The notes beneath the pieces were generated by a model. The model was not told the origin of the DNA. It saw only the letters and a list, made by a program, of their open reading frames with translations, and did not search any database. Source: Gimesia chilikensis (GTDB lineage Bacteria > Planctomycetota > Planctomycetia > Planctomycetales > Planctomycetaceae). Taken from it: DNA of 64,000 nucleotides. Below, piece by piece: positions 25,428 to 34,841 of this stretch. The stretch covers positions 1-64,000 of the forward strand of contig NZ_VTSR01000018.1 in assembly GCF_008329715.1 (NCBI RefSeq), given 5' to 3'. The stretch's first letter is position 1, and each line of letters begins with the position of its first letter. Both the position numbers and the translations under genes were made by a program.

Positions 25428-27050
25428 GTGAGATTGCCAAAGCTGTTACTGTTTATCGTGTTATTCTGTTTTGTATTTATATCGGGGGCACAGATCCAGG
25501 CCCAGGAAACCAAAGAGAAAACGGAAGCAAAACAGGCAGAACCCCCGTCATCGGTAAAAGAGTTAAAGCCGGTCACCACAATCGATCCCCTGGTACCCAT
25601 CGATCAACTGCGCATCATGGTGCGTCCCCTGACCAAAGACGAGTTGCAGGTCGAAGCCAATGCCTGGTTTGAACTGCTGCGCAACAAGGCCCGCCAGATT
25701 GCAGCGGCCCGGCTGGGGGTCAAGAAAACCAACGAAGCCATCGCCACGAACGATGATCAGCAGGCCCTCGATTCGCTGAAAAAAGCAGAAACGGTTCAGC
25801 ACATGGCCGACGAAAAGGCCCGGCAGACCGAAGAGGAACTGACGAAAAAAGCTCAGGAAACTTTGGGCGTGGATGTCGCCGTCGATGCAGCCAAGCCCGA
25901 TCCCGCCAAAGCGGAAGAGGGAACAACCGCATCCACGGAAGAAAAATCAGCAACAACAGCAGACACCACAACCACGCCTGACAATGCTACTACCACTCAA
26001 TCCGCCGAAGCGATGAAGGCGGCATTCCTGCAGAACATCAACCGGTTGCAGGACGAACGCACCGCGCTGAGTGATCGGCTGGAAGTGGTCCTCACTTCAC
26101 TGGCCGCCAAGGGGGGAGACGTGGAAACCTATCGTAAATACATCGCCGCCGTCTCCGGTCTCGAACTCGATACCTCGGATGCCAGCGCGGCCTGGTCGGG
26201 CATCAAAGGCTGGTTCATCTCGAAAGAAGGGGGCCAGCGGATGGGCTGGAACCTCGGGAAATTCCTGCTGATCCTGTTCCTGACCTGGGTCGTAGCCCGC
26301 GTCGGTTCAACCGTCATCAGCTGGCTGCTCGAACGGAAGGTCCGTTTAACGCAACTCGCCGAAAACCTGATCAGCGGTACGATTCGCAATGTGATTTATC
26401 TCGTCGGTTTTGCAGTCGCCCTGACAGCACTCGAAGTCGATATGACCCCGGTCCTCGCAGCCATCGGGGCCACTGGTCTGGTTGTAGGTCTTGCTCTGCA
26501 GGGAACCTTGAGTAACTTTGCCAGCGGTCTGATGATTCTGATTAACCGTCCCTTTGATGTCGGCGATGTCGTCACCGCAGGCGGTGTCACCGGAACCGTC
26601 AAACAGATGAACCTCGTTTCCACCAACTTCCGCACCTTTGACAACCAGACCATTCACGTGCCGAATAACTCGATCTGGAACGGCGTGATCACCAACATCA
26701 CCGCCAACAAGGTCCGCCGCGTCGATCTTGAATTCTGTATCGGGTACAGTGATGACTTCGAACAGGCCGAGCAGATCATCCGCGACGTACTGGCAGACCA
26801 GGAACTCGTTCTCCGCGAACCCGAAGCCGTCGTGGTCACGCATGCCCTGGCCGATTCGTCGGTCAACATCGTCTGTCGCCCCTGGGCCAAAACCACCGAC
26901 TGGTGGGCCGTGAAAACCGCGGTCACTCGCGAAGTCAAACGCCGCTTCGACCAGGCCGGCATCTCGATCCCCTTCCCGCAGCAGGACATTCACGTCTACT
27001 CAACGGATGCATCCAAAGGGAACGGCAAAATCGAAACGGTCAGCAAGTAA
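25428..27050 (+). CDS. Mechanosensitive ion channel, MscS family, with extended N-terminal domain
   Basis: GTG at 25428 is chosen because GGAG lies six bases upstream; earlier starts (to 25302) add an unlikely prefix. The 540-aa product has a signal-like segment, a periplasmic helical domain, then a Thr/Ser/Glu-rich linker (about residues 160-200, TTTTPDNATTTQSAE), further helices and the MscS channel. The channel region has three membrane segments and GATGLVVGLALQGTLSNFAS, close to the pore helix. The C-terminal domain includes TVKQMNLVSTNFRTFDNQ and a late FPQQDIHV. It should open under osmotic down-shock. The linker length is unusual for MscS. Confidence 0.88.
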   Translation: MRLPKLLLFIVLFCFVFISGAQIQAQETKEKTEAKQAEPPSSVKELKPVTTIDPLVPIDQLRIMVRPLTKDELQVEANAWFELLRNKARQIAAARLGVKKTNEAIATNDDQQALDSLKKAETVQHMADEKARQTEEELTKKAQETLGVDVAVDAAKPDPAKAEEGTTASTEEKSATTADTTTTPDNATTTQSAEAMKAAFLQNINRLQDERTALSDRLEVVLTSLAAKGGDVETYRKYIAAVSGLELDTSDASAAWSGIKGWFISKEGGQRMGWNLGKFLLILFLTWVVARVGSTVISWLLERKVRLTQLAENLISGTIRNVIYLVGFAVALTALEVDMTPVLAAIGATGLVVGLALQGTLSNFASGLMILINRPFDVGDVVTAGGVTGTVKQMNLVSTNFRTFDNQTIHVPNNSIWNGVITNITANKVRRVDLEFCIGYSDDFEQAEQIIRDVLADQELVLREPEAVVVTHALADSSVNIVCRPWAKTTDWWAVKTAVTREVKRRFDQAGISIPFPQQDIHVYSTDASKGNGKIETVSK

Positions 27051-27080
27051 CGCTTGCAGCTGCTTCAGATAATTCACAGC

Positions 27081-27118
27081 GTGCCTCTGGATTCCTCATC
27101 GAGTTCAGAGGCACTTTC
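27081..27118 (+). terminator. Intrinsic terminator after mscS
   Basis: GTGCCTCTG (27081-27089) and CAGAGGCAC (27106-27114) form the stem, followed by TTTCTG. It lies between the mscS stop and the convergent nitrilase gene. Confidence 0.75.
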
Positions 27119-27135
27119 TGTTGACGTGATTGACT

Positions 27136-28158
27136 TCATGAATGGAACGTCAACGTATCCGCGTCTGCATCGGGAGCGTCCCCATTGTCGTGGAAGCGCA
27201 CGGGCCGTTGCGCTCTGCGATCGACGGTCAGCTGGAAGATATCAAACCGGTTGTAACCGCCCACCAGGTCATGCAACTGTTTGGGCTCAACGCACAACGC
27301 CAGATCGACGTCCGCGTAGAGCAGCCCTTCGTCTGCCTGTTGAATCTCACTGATGGGTGTACCGCTGGGACCGATGGCAACCGAAATCCCGCGCGGACTC
27401 GCATCCAGAATGCGGCCCGCCTCTTTATCCCGGCTGGCCAGTTGATCGCGTGCTGCACGATCCAGGTAGCCCGCAGCCACCAGGTTGAACAGTTTTCCTT
27501 CAAAGGCGTGGGCTCCTGCGCGAATCAGAATCGCGTTCTTCAGATCATAGTTCTCGTGTACCGCCGGATCATGCGAGGGCCAGACCGGCGGATAGGTCGA
27601 GAGATGCACCTGCTCTCCCTGCGCAAGCAGCGTAAACCGTGCCAGGGGATTCGTATTCTCGCCACAGATCAGCATCCCCACCTGCCCCAGTCGTGTCGGA
27701 TTGACCACCAGGCCGGCCCCATCACCGGGTGCCCAGACCAGCTTCTCATAAAACGTGGGTACGATTTTACGGTGATGATTGAGAACCGTCCCTTCATCGC
27801 TGATCAGCACGTTGGAATTCCAGATGCAGCCGCCACTGACGTGCGTTCCTTCGTTGAAGCCCATCGAGACGAAGATCCCGCACTCCCGGGCGACCTCAGC
27901 AATCGTCGCCAGTTCCGGTCCGTCCACTTGAATCGTATTCGCCGCCAGTTCGCAGAACAGATCGTGGTTATGAATGGGGGCCTGCAGTGCGCACCAGACC
28001 GGAAACGCCGGGATGTAAGTCTCTGGGAAGACAATGATCTGCGCTCCGTTGCGCGCCGCCTCGCGAATCAGCGAGCAGGCTTTTTCGACCGTCCGGTCTT
28101 TATCAAGAAATACGGGAGCAACATGCGCGAGAGCAGCTTTGAAGGCAGGGTAAGTCAT
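27136..28158 (-). CDS. Nitrilase
   Basis: The 340-aa product has the complete catalytic set: Glu46 (FPET), Lys131 (HHRKIVPT) and Cys165 (MLICGENTNPLARF). The CGENTNPL context is that of true nitrilases (aliphatic, aromatic or cyanide type), not amidases. WPSHDPAV follows. It converts nitriles to acids and ammonia in the cytoplasm; the substrate cannot be given. Length fits the family (about 330-360). It is downstream of the DUF3050 gene by 92 nt on the same strand. Confidence 0.88.
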   Translation of the reverse strand: MTYPAFKAALAHVAPVFLDKDRTVEKACSLIREAARNGAQIIVFPETYIPAFPVWCALQAPIHNHDLFCELAANTIQVDGPELATIAEVARECGIFVSMGFNEGTHVSGGCIWNSNVLISDEGTVLNHHRKIVPTFYEKLVWAPGDGAGLVVNPTRLGQVGMLICGENTNPLARFTLLAQGEQVHLSTYPPVWPSHDPAVHENYDLKNAILIRAGAHAFEGKLFNLVAAGYLDRAARDQLASRDKEAGRILDASPRGISVAIGPSGTPISEIQQADEGLLYADVDLALCVEPKQLHDLVGGYNRFDIFQLTVDRRAQRPVRFHDNGDAPDADADTLTFHS

Positions 28159-28250
28159 CTGGGAACGCCACCTGTTGAGAGCAGAATGAAAGGGGATTCA
28201 AACGGGCGCTCTGATTGTAGAGCATCGAAGTCATTGTCGCTACCAGATTT

Positions 28251-29015
28251 TCAGACCGATGCCTGAATGCTCTCCAGTACGCCGTCCCACAACTGCAGCC
28301 GGGCCTGAATTGCCTCCTGCGCCGCTGTGATTGCTTCCTGAATTTTGACTTCGTCTCCCCCACACAGTCCGTTGAGCAGTCGCAGTGACAGCGGGGCATG
28401 GAAGTCACCATCCAGTTCCACGTGCCGATTCAGATAGTAATGAAACACCGGTGCCTGTTGTTCTGAAACACCGGTCTGTTTCAGGATCGCACGGAACATG
28501 CTGGGAATGATGTGTTCGCGCCCCAGAGCGAAAGCCGCCGCGATTTTATGTGGCGCGCCATCGGCGATGAACTCAAATGTTTTGCTCGTGAACTGCCGCG
28601 ACGGTTCGGGCAGAGAGGGGAGAGCCAGCGCACTCTCGATCCCACTCGATTTGACGGTGGCGATAAATTCCTTCAGCGGTCCGGTGTCGGCTCCCACTTC
28701 ATTCATGGCTGTCTGATACAGTTCGAAATGGCTCGCGAATTCGCCGTCCGCGGTTTCGTCGCATTCTTCTTCCAGCACGATCTCGTTGATAAACCGTCGA
28801 ATACTTCCATCGCCCACAGGCACCCAGGGCGCTCCCGTGGGCGCGACAATTCCCTGCAGCGTCTTCACCAGCGACATGAAATCCCAGACCGAATAGACAT
28901 GGTGTTCCATAAACCGCTGCAGGTCCTCCAGCGTCGCCATCGACTCGTAAATCGGATGAGTTTCGAGGGGTTCGGAAAACGAAGCAATGATTTCAGAAGT
29001 AATTTCCCGTGACAT
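28251..29015 (-). CDS. DUF3050 (haem-oxygenase-like fold) protein
   Basis: The 254-aa product from ATG 29015 is all-helical and carries the DUF3050 signatures: LQRFMEHHVYSVWDFMSLVK, RRFINEIVLEEECDE, and late FHYYLNRHVELDGDFHAPL. Its many conserved His and Glu suggest a metal site like the haem-oxygenase-like di-iron enzymes. The ORF extends further (29108), but that part derives from a REP element and is not coding. Its role is unknown; it shares orientation with the nitrilase. Confidence 0.82.
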   Translation of the reverse strand: MSREITSEIIASFSEPLETHPIYESMATLEDLQRFMEHHVYSVWDFMSLVKTLQGIVAPTGAPWVPVGDGSIRRFINEIVLEEECDETADGEFASHFELYQTAMNEVGADTGPLKEFIATVKSSGIESALALPSLPEPSRQFTSKTFEFIADGAPHKIAAAFALGREHIIPSMFRAILKQTGVSEQQAPVFHYYLNRHVELDGDFHAPLSLRLLNGLCGGDEVKIQEAITAAQEAIQARLQLWDGVLESIQASV

Positions 29016-29044
29016 GGACTGCCCATTCTCTGGAGATTTAGATG

Positions 29045-29147
29045 TAAGCGGCGCGGAGTAGCCGGCGGTATATTGAATTAATAATCTGAGCGGAAAGGCG
29101 TCAGCCACCGGTAACAGAAAACGTCTGTTAGCTACTCACCGGTGGTG
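29045..29147. repeat. Cluster of family-A REP-like repeats and a hairpin
   Basis: A diverged copy at 29045-29070 (TAAGCGGCGCGGAGTAGCCG) and a second at 29086-29114 (CTGAGCGGAAAGGCGTCAGC). The second copy's CCACCGGT pairs with ACCGGTGG (29140-29147), and AACAG with CTGTT inside, forming a large stem that may end transcription of the DUF4253 gene. Confidence 0.7.
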
Positions 29148-29244
29148 GGCAACGATTCCCTCATTGAGCGCGTTTCCGGAACGGACTCACTCGCGATTAT
29201 AGTTCTCACCCGCTGTTCTGGTAGGGCTTTCGCTGGGATTTCTC

Positions 29245-29919
29245 TTAATCCCACCAGAAGAACCAGTAGGGAGATTTCAGTAGAGTCGCGGCCAGATTAT
29301 TGATCGTTTCACACCCCTGATCCACGATATCGGCACAATACCAGTACTGCTCCCACGCCAGCCGCAGGGCAGATTCCTGATCTTGCGGAGGTCGCTCTAC
29401 TGTGCATTCGATAACATCCCCGGCGACGCCACAGATCTCCGCTCCAAATTCGGAATACCACTTCTGGTGGAAGGCACATTGAACCTCCGGTTCCGGACAG
29501 TCATTCCAGCCACCATATTTTAAAGCCGCCGGAAGCTGCCAGGGGCTTTCGATCTGCACCTGTCCCAGAAAGACTTCGGGATGAATTCTTCCCGACAGAA
29601 CATTTTTGTGTAAGCTGAGGGAGCCCTTCTCGATAATGTCCCCCGGCCATGCCCCCAGCATTTCATCGGCAGAAAATCCATACTCTTCCAGTTCCGCCCG
29701 ACGTTCCGCCACCCATTCGTCCAGATTCACCTTTTGCGAAGCGAGGATAATTTCCTCAGGTGACTCCTGATTAAATTCTGCAGCTTCCGTAATCCTCTGC
29801 CGTTCTTCATCCGGCCCGATCAAAAACGGATATTGTCCGGTTTGCGGATACTGATCGCGAAGCGCATTCAACTGTTCTACAGCCTCAGCGCCGGGGACCT
29901 TGATTGTTGTGAATGTCAT
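29245..29919 (-). CDS. DUF4253 protein
   Basis: The 224-aa protein ends in LAATLLKSPYWFFWWD, the C-terminal signature of DUF4253. The upstream half is acidic and includes LDEWVAERRAELEEYG and CAFHQKWYSEFGAEICGVAG. In other bacteria these are small cytoplasmic proteins found singly or near SUKH-type genes. AGGAT precedes ATG 29919. No role is known. It is the last of a minus-strand run (30952, 30361, 29919) with short gaps. Confidence 0.78.
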   Translation of the reverse strand: MTFTTIKVPGAEAVEQLNALRDQYPQTGQYPFLIGPDEERQRITEAAEFNQESPEEIILASQKVNLDEWVAERRAELEEYGFSADEMLGAWPGDIIEKGSLSLHKNVLSGRIHPEVFLGQVQIESPWQLPAALKYGGWNDCPEPEVQCAFHQKWYSEFGAEICGVAGDVIECTVERPPQDQESALRLAWEQYWYCADIVDQGCETINNLAATLLKSPYWFFWWD

Positions 29920-29977
29920 ACGGCTGAAAATCCTGTTGGAAGAATAAAGAGGACAGCAACAACTTCAGACAGGGAGT

Positions 29978-30361
29978 TTAGAGATCGCCATACTTCGTCG
30001 CCAGTACGACAGTGTAGCCGTCCGGATCGCGCACCCAGAGCTCACGGTGCTGTGCATTCGGGTTGACCAGCGGCCCGTCCAGAATCTCTGCAGACATCGA
30101 ATTCGCCCGCGCGACCGCCTCGGTGAAATCATCAATTTCAAACCAGAGCAAGGCACCGTTCCCTTTCGATGCCTCGGGATCTCCCAGAAAGGGATGCTCG
30201 TGCACGTCCCAGTGGTGCAGTTGCAGGATCAGCGTGCCATCCTCGCGGACTAGCTGTTCGTATTCATCGCCACCATGTCCACTTTTGACATTCAGCAGAC
30301 TCTGATACCAGCGACTGCTGGCAGGGACATCATTCACAACGATCATCGGCTGTGGTCGCAT
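29978..30361 (-). CDS. VOC-family protein (glyoxalase-like)
   Basis: The 127-aa protein has the VOC pattern: MIVVNDVPASSRWYQSLLNV, LILQLHHWD, GALLWFEIDDFTEAVARANS and the closing ELWVRDPDGYTVVLATKY. A strong GGGGAGGAA precedes ATG 30361. His and Glu ligands sit in LHHWD and RELW. It is typical of small uncharacterised glyoxalase or bleomycin-resistance-like proteins. The substrate is unknown. Confidence 0.85.
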   Translation of the reverse strand: MRPQPMIVVNDVPASSRWYQSLLNVKSGHGGDEYEQLVREDGTLILQLHHWDVHEHPFLGDPEASKGNGALLWFEIDDFTEAVARANSMSAEILDGPLVNPNAQHRELWVRDPDGYTVVLATKYGDL

Positions 30362-30397
30362 GCTCGTTTCCTCCCCTGTGTTAACTGAGCTGGGGAA

Positions 30398-30952
30398 TCA
30401 GAGTGGATAGATCCCCGCTTTATAAGGTTGATCCAGCTTCTTTACGACTTTCAGCAGCAGTTCCCACTCTTCCTCATCGATGGCGTTAATCGCCCGTTTA
30501 ATGGTTTTACGACTGGCAGTCGCACAGTTGACGGCAATCGGATTGAAATCGGTCCAGCGCTTGTTGCTCACGATATTGCTGTTATGAAATGTGGCGACTG
30601 TCGCCAGCCGCGATCCCTTCTTGAATGGAGCACCGGTCGCACTTTTAATCGGTCGCTTGACGATCTTGACCACAGGATACGGGCGGCCTCCCTGGGCATC
30701 CATGTCCGCGACGACCGCAATCAACCCCTTGTCCGGGTTGACCACAATGGCAGGTAACAACGCACCCTGAGCGAAATGACCTTTCCAGGAATTCAGATTC
30801 ATGATGCAGGCGATCACCGAAACACCGGCAATCGCTCCGCCCAGCGCAGTATGCACCGTCATCAGGGCCAACCCCACGATCACACCAACCGCATAAAAAA
30901 TGACTTCCCCGGGATAACAGCGGAGCAAGACTTTATAGTTCACTTTAATCAT
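30398..30952 (-). CDS. DUF3239-like membrane-associated protein
   Basis: The 184-aa product (ATG 30952) has a hydrophobic N-terminal pair of segments (VIFYAVGVIVGLALMTV and AIAGVSVIACIM), then a soluble C-terminal part with PAIVVNPDKGLIAVVADMDA, PYPVVKIVKRPIKSATG and WTDFNPIAVNC, which I associate with DUF3239. The ORF begins at 31066, but the first 38 residues look non-coding. No clear ribosome binding site. Function unknown. Confidence 0.65.
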   Translation of the reverse strand: MIKVNYKVLLRCYPGEVIFYAVGVIVGLALMTVHTALGGAIAGVSVIACIMNLNSWKGHFAQGALLPAIVVNPDKGLIAVVADMDAQGGRPYPVVKIVKRPIKSATGAPFKKGSRLATVATFHNSNIVSNKRWTDFNPIAVNCATASRKTIKRAINAIDEEEWELLLKVVKKLDQPYKAGIYPL

Positions 30953-31105
30953 CGGTATTCGCTCTGGTGCCTGGCAGTGTTGTAACAACTGGAGAGAGCG
31001 GCTCCCTGACTGCGGAGGAACCACTGGGACACTCGGCAGTATACACTCGTGATTATATTCTGGCAATTCGTTCAGCGAAAAGAATCAAGTGATTCTGCCC
31101 GTCAC

Positions 31106-32359
31106 CTAGTTAAACCAGAATGCCAGCGTGAAGAACCGGTTACGGCCGAATGTCCGGTTGATGCGGGCCCACAGTTCGGGATTGGCGAAGTCTGTGATCT
31201 CACCCTTTTCAAGGTACGGGGTCGCTGCGGTTCCCTGGAACCACAGAAACGGGTCGATCTCCCGCGGTTCGGTAAATACACGCCTCAGATTCACACCCTG
31301 TGTCCCCGGTTTGCCTCGCCAGAAGGGAATCAGCTTCTTGCCTTGCAACACCTCTCCCGCTTCGTCCAGCACGACCAGCCAGGTATCGACCATCTCCTGC
31401 GTGACCTTGATTTCGAGCACGCCGGTCTGCTGTGGATTGGGGATCCATTCGCGTTCGTTATCGGTTTCTGCCAGATAAAACTTCCACATCGATTTCGCGT
31501 GCCGCTGCATATCTTCCAGGTGTGCCAGTGCTGCTTTCATCCGCTCCGGTTCCTTGAGTTCAAATCGCCAGAGGTGAATGAACGCCAGGATGTCCGAGAC
31601 GAGCGGCCGGTTGAATCCTCGAGGACCACCCAGGAGACTGCCGAAATTGCGATTTGATTCCATCAAAAAAGGATAGGGTGTGTTGACTTTTTCAAAAAAC
31701 AGATGAGCGGTACAGTTAAACATTTCCTGGCCGTCGATCGCCAGTAACACTTCCCCCCAGGCACTCAGGAAATTGCAGTAACCGGCCAGCCAGTCCACAT
31801 CGCCCCGGTCGAATTGAATCACAAAGTTTCGATCCTGCTTCTGTTCTTCGGGAGTTCTGGCAGTGCCCATCAGGTAGCTGCCATCAACGAGTGTTCCAGT
31901 CCCGAACAGATTGACTTTGATGCTCAATACAGGCAACGGTAATTTCACATCAGGATCTTTGATGGCTGAGAGGGTTTTCTCTGCCGCGTTGAGATCATTG
32001 ACCCAGGTTTGCAGCATCTGGCGGAAGTCGGCGTAAGAGATAGTTTCGGGGTTTGGATTATGAGGTAGAAAATCGCTGATTTGCCCCGGGAGATTTCCGA
32101 AGCCGCTTCGGGTCAGCAGTCCATATTGATAAAAGTCTGTCCCCAGATGTTCAAACGACTGAAAGAACTGCACTACTCCCAAGCCAAACCGCGCCTGGTC
32201 ATCTTCCGGATTCTCTTTTAATTGTTTCTGCAGAGCCTGAGCCCCTTCGTCCAGTTTTCCCGATGTCAGATATTCCTCCGCCAGCGGGGCGGCAGCAGCG
32301 AATTGACTCATCAGGAACAGCGTTCCCAGACAGACTGGAATTAGAATCGAACGACGCAT
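31106..32359 (-). CDS. Exported TPR-like hypothetical protein
   Basis: ATG 32359 is preceded by AGGAG; the ORF reaches 32479 but the extra part is not needed. The 417-aa product has a signal peptide (to about residue 24), then a TPR-like start YLTSGKLDEGAQALQKQL and PEDDQARFGLGVV. The middle and end are helical and rich in aromatic residues (ATPYLEKGEITDFANPELWA). I recognise no family. Many planctomycete periplasmic proteins of this type are uncharacterised. It is monocistronic. Confidence 0.7.
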   Translation of the reverse strand: MRRSILIPVCLGTLFLMSQFAAAAPLAEEYLTSGKLDEGAQALQKQLKENPEDDQARFGLGVVQFFQSFEHLGTDFYQYGLLTRSGFGNLPGQISDFLPHNPNPETISYADFRQMLQTWVNDLNAAEKTLSAIKDPDVKLPLPVLSIKVNLFGTGTLVDGSYLMGTARTPEEQKQDRNFVIQFDRGDVDWLAGYCNFLSAWGEVLLAIDGQEMFNCTAHLFFEKVNTPYPFLMESNRNFGSLLGGPRGFNRPLVSDILAFIHLWRFELKEPERMKAALAHLEDMQRHAKSMWKFYLAETDNEREWIPNPQQTGVLEIKVTQEMVDTWLVVLDEAGEVLQGKKLIPFWRGKPGTQGVNLRRVFTEPREIDPFLWFQGTAATPYLEKGEITDFANPELWARINRTFGRNRFFTLAFWFN

Positions 32360-32664
32360 GACAGGGCTCCTGGTTAATGTGGTAAGTCTTTTACATATCT
32401 GTCGTTCCGCAGTGAGTGTACCGCCGACGGAATGACATCCCACATTGTAAGGCGTTTTACGTGGAGGAACATCACGCATTTTTTTGAAAAATGTTTTTCC
32501 ACTGTCGGCTCAGCAGGCACGACGGACGCTGATCAACCAGCGATGCCTCCTGTGATTGGCAAAAGCAGGAACTAAACTGGATTTGCATGGCTGGTATGTT
32601 ATTTGCGGCTGATTCAGCGACGGATAGTAAATCACTCGACCTTCAAGAGAAGAGGAGTCTACAC

Positions 32665-33114
32665 ATGGATAACACGATGAAAATCAGCGACCAGATTACC
32701 GTTGGACCTCAGCCAAATCGGGACGAAATTTACGAATTCAGCAATGAGGGTTTCAAATCCATTGTGAACTTTCGGGCTGCGAACGAAGAGGGGATGCCCT
32801 TTACACCTCAGGCCGAAGGTGAAACCGTCGAGGCAGCGGGAATGGAATACTGTCATATTCCTGTTTCCATGAACATGCTGGACGATCACCAGGTCGACGA
32901 ATTTCGTGAGCAGTTTGAAGCACTGCCGAAACCGATTTTCGCTCACTGTAAAAGCGGTAAGCGCGCCGGCGCCATGGCTATGATGAACAGTGCTGTTGAA
33001 CAAGAAATGTCCGGCGAACAGACCCTGCAGCAAGCAGAAAAGATGGGCTTCCAGTGTGACAAGCCCGAGCTCAAGGACTTCGTCAAACATTACGTTGATA
33101 CGCACCACAAATAA
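32665..33114 (+). CDS. DUF442 / beta-lactamase-hydrolase-like (Blh) phosphatase-like protein
   Basis: The 149-aa product starts MDNTMKISDQITVGPQP with GAGGAG upstream. It contains FKSIVNFRAANEEG and the PTP-like loop FAHCKSGKRAGAM (HCxxxxR), placing it in the DUF442/TIGR01244 group. In other bacteria this domain is found beside persulfide dioxygenases and rhodaneses in sulfide-responsive operons. Here the gene is followed after 32 nt by exactly such a protein. It may be a phosphatase or a sulfur-related enzyme. Confidence 0.83.
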   Translation: MDNTMKISDQITVGPQPNRDEIYEFSNEGFKSIVNFRAANEEGMPFTPQAEGETVEAAGMEYCHIPVSMNMLDDHQVDEFREQFEALPKPIFAHCKSGKRAGAMAMMNSAVEQEMSGEQTLQQAEKMGFQCDKPELKDFVKHYVDTHHK

Positions 33115-33146
33115 GCGTCACACTCAATCAGCAGAGAGCACTCAGC

Positions 33147-34553
33147 ATGATTTTTTATCCACGGTTTGTGCCGGGGCTGGCGATCAGTTCGTACCTGATC
33201 GGCGATGATCAGAGCGGGGCCGCCGTCGTGATCGACCCGCCCCGTGATGTCGATCACTTCATTGAATTTGCCCGTCAGCACGATTTGCACATTGAATATA
33301 TTATCGAGACCCACGTGCATGCCGACTTTGTTTCCGGCTCACGCGAGTTGAAAGCGCGACTGAACAATCAACCGCAGATTTACTGTTCAGCGTATGGCGA
33401 TGCGGACTGGACTCAATCATTCGCTGATCGTCATGTATCAGCAGACGACACGCTGTCGTTAGGGAAGCTTCGGTTCGAGTTTCGGCATGTTCCCGGTCAC
33501 ACACCCGAACACATCGCCATACTGCTGTTCGACGAATCCCGCAGCCCGGACACGCCCTGGTGCATGTTAACAGGAGACTTTCTGTTCGTCGGCGATGTCG
33601 GACGCCCGGATCTGCTGGGCGAAGCGGAACAGCAAAAGCTCGCGCACCAGCTCTATGAAAGTGTGTTCACGCGGATCGAAGCCCTGCCCGATTTTCTGGA
33701 AATCTTTCCTGCACACGGAGCCGGCTCTCTGTGTGGAAAAGCGATTGGCTCGCGACGTTCTTCCACGCTGGGCTTTGAACGGCGTTTCAGTGATGTCTTG
33801 CAGAAGCAGGACGAAGAACCCTGGATCGAAGACCTGCTGCAGGACATGCCCCTCTCCCCTTCCTATTTCAGTCGCATGAAACGAATCAACAAAGAAGGTC
33901 CGGCGATCATCGGGCCGGAACTCCCCGGGCAGAAACGCTGGTCGGCGAAACAGGTTGCAGAGCGACAATGTGAGGATTGCCTGATTGTCGATGTCCGCTC
34001 GAAAGAGGCGTTCGCTGCAGCACACATCCCGGATGCTATCAACATCCCAATGGGATCAAATCTGCCGACCTGGGCGGGCTGGGTTCTGCCTTATGACCGT
34101 CCGATTCTGCTCGTCGTCGATCAGCCCTCCCAGGTGAAAGAAGTCGTTACCAATCTGCTTCGCGTCGGCTTTGACGAAATTCAGGGCTACCTGGAAGGGG
34201 GCATCAATGCGTGGGAAACAGCGGGACTCCCTTTGGAAATGCTGGAAACCATTTCAGTCAGGGATCTGCATCACAAACTGCGCCAGCAGCACCCGTTGAC
34301 GGTGTTGGACGTCCGCACCGAGCGGGAATGGGACGCCGGTCATATCAAAGGGGCACTCCACATTCACGGCGGTGCTTTGCAGGAACGCTTTGAGGAAATT
34401 CCCCAGGAACAACCGGTGGCTGTGGTCTGTGGCTCAGGGTATCGCGCTTCAATCGCCTCCTCGTTCATCCGCCGCGCCGGGTTCGCTGATGTAGCAAACG
34501 TTCTGGGAGGCATGACCGCCTGGAAGGCCGCGGACCTCCCCTTAAATGCCTGA
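33147..34553 (+). CDS. Persulfide dioxygenase (ETHE1-like) fused to two rhodanese domains
   Basis: The 468-aa product has an N-terminal metallo-beta-lactamase fold: THVHADF (His56, His58, Asp60), HVPGHTPEH, and GDFLFVGDVGRPDL. Two rhodanese domains follow: LIVDVRSKEAFAAAHIPDA (about 280-365), where the catalytic Cys is replaced (VVDQPS), and LDVRTEREWDAGHIKGALH, where Cys is present (VVCGSGYRAS). This matches the CstB-type layout (dioxygenase, degenerate rhodanese, active rhodanese). It probably oxidises persulfides to sulfite and transfers sulfane sulfur to thiosulfate. It is coupled to the DUF442 gene. Confidence 0.86.
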   Translation: MIFYPRFVPGLAISSYLIGDDQSGAAVVIDPPRDVDHFIEFARQHDLHIEYIIETHVHADFVSGSRELKARLNNQPQIYCSAYGDADWTQSFADRHVSADDTLSLGKLRFEFRHVPGHTPEHIAILLFDESRSPDTPWCMLTGDFLFVGDVGRPDLLGEAEQQKLAHQLYESVFTRIEALPDFLEIFPAHGAGSLCGKAIGSRRSSTLGFERRFSDVLQKQDEEPWIEDLLQDMPLSPSYFSRMKRINKEGPAIIGPELPGQKRWSAKQVAERQCEDCLIVDVRSKEAFAAAHIPDAINIPMGSNLPTWAGWVLPYDRPILLVVDQPSQVKEVVTNLLRVGFDEIQGYLEGGINAWETAGLPLEMLETISVRDLHHKLRQQHPLTVLDVRTEREWDAGHIKGALHIHGGALQERFEEIPQEQPVAVVCGSGYRASIASSFIRRAGFADVANVLGGMTAWKAADLPLNA

Positions 34554-34841
34554 AATGAAAGGGTTTGTCTTTTTAGTCCAGGCCCCATTCCCTCGGCTCG
34601 ACAAGGGCGGGTTTGAGACGGTGGCGCGGACACGGTCCGCCTGATCCTGTTTTGTTAATTGCGAAGGCAGTCTGGGAAGAATGTCCAGGGAATCCACTCA
34701 TGTGAATGGATCTTGATGGATCAACGTGGACAACTCCGCCGATCAGAGATAAGATGGGAAACTGAAACGCTTTCCATCCAGACTGACCATACCCTGCCTG
34801 GCGTCACTGGACGCACTGCTCACCCCGCCCTGGAGTAGATA
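34554..34841. other. Gene-free stretch
   Basis: No ORF with a credible start is seen. It should hold the terminator of the sulfur operon and the promoter of the DUF1501 gene, but no clear hairpin was found. Confidence 0.35.

Noticed and set aside
27142..28266. 374-codon plus-strand ORF opposite the nitrilase
   Set aside because: Antisense to a gene with a full catalytic triad.
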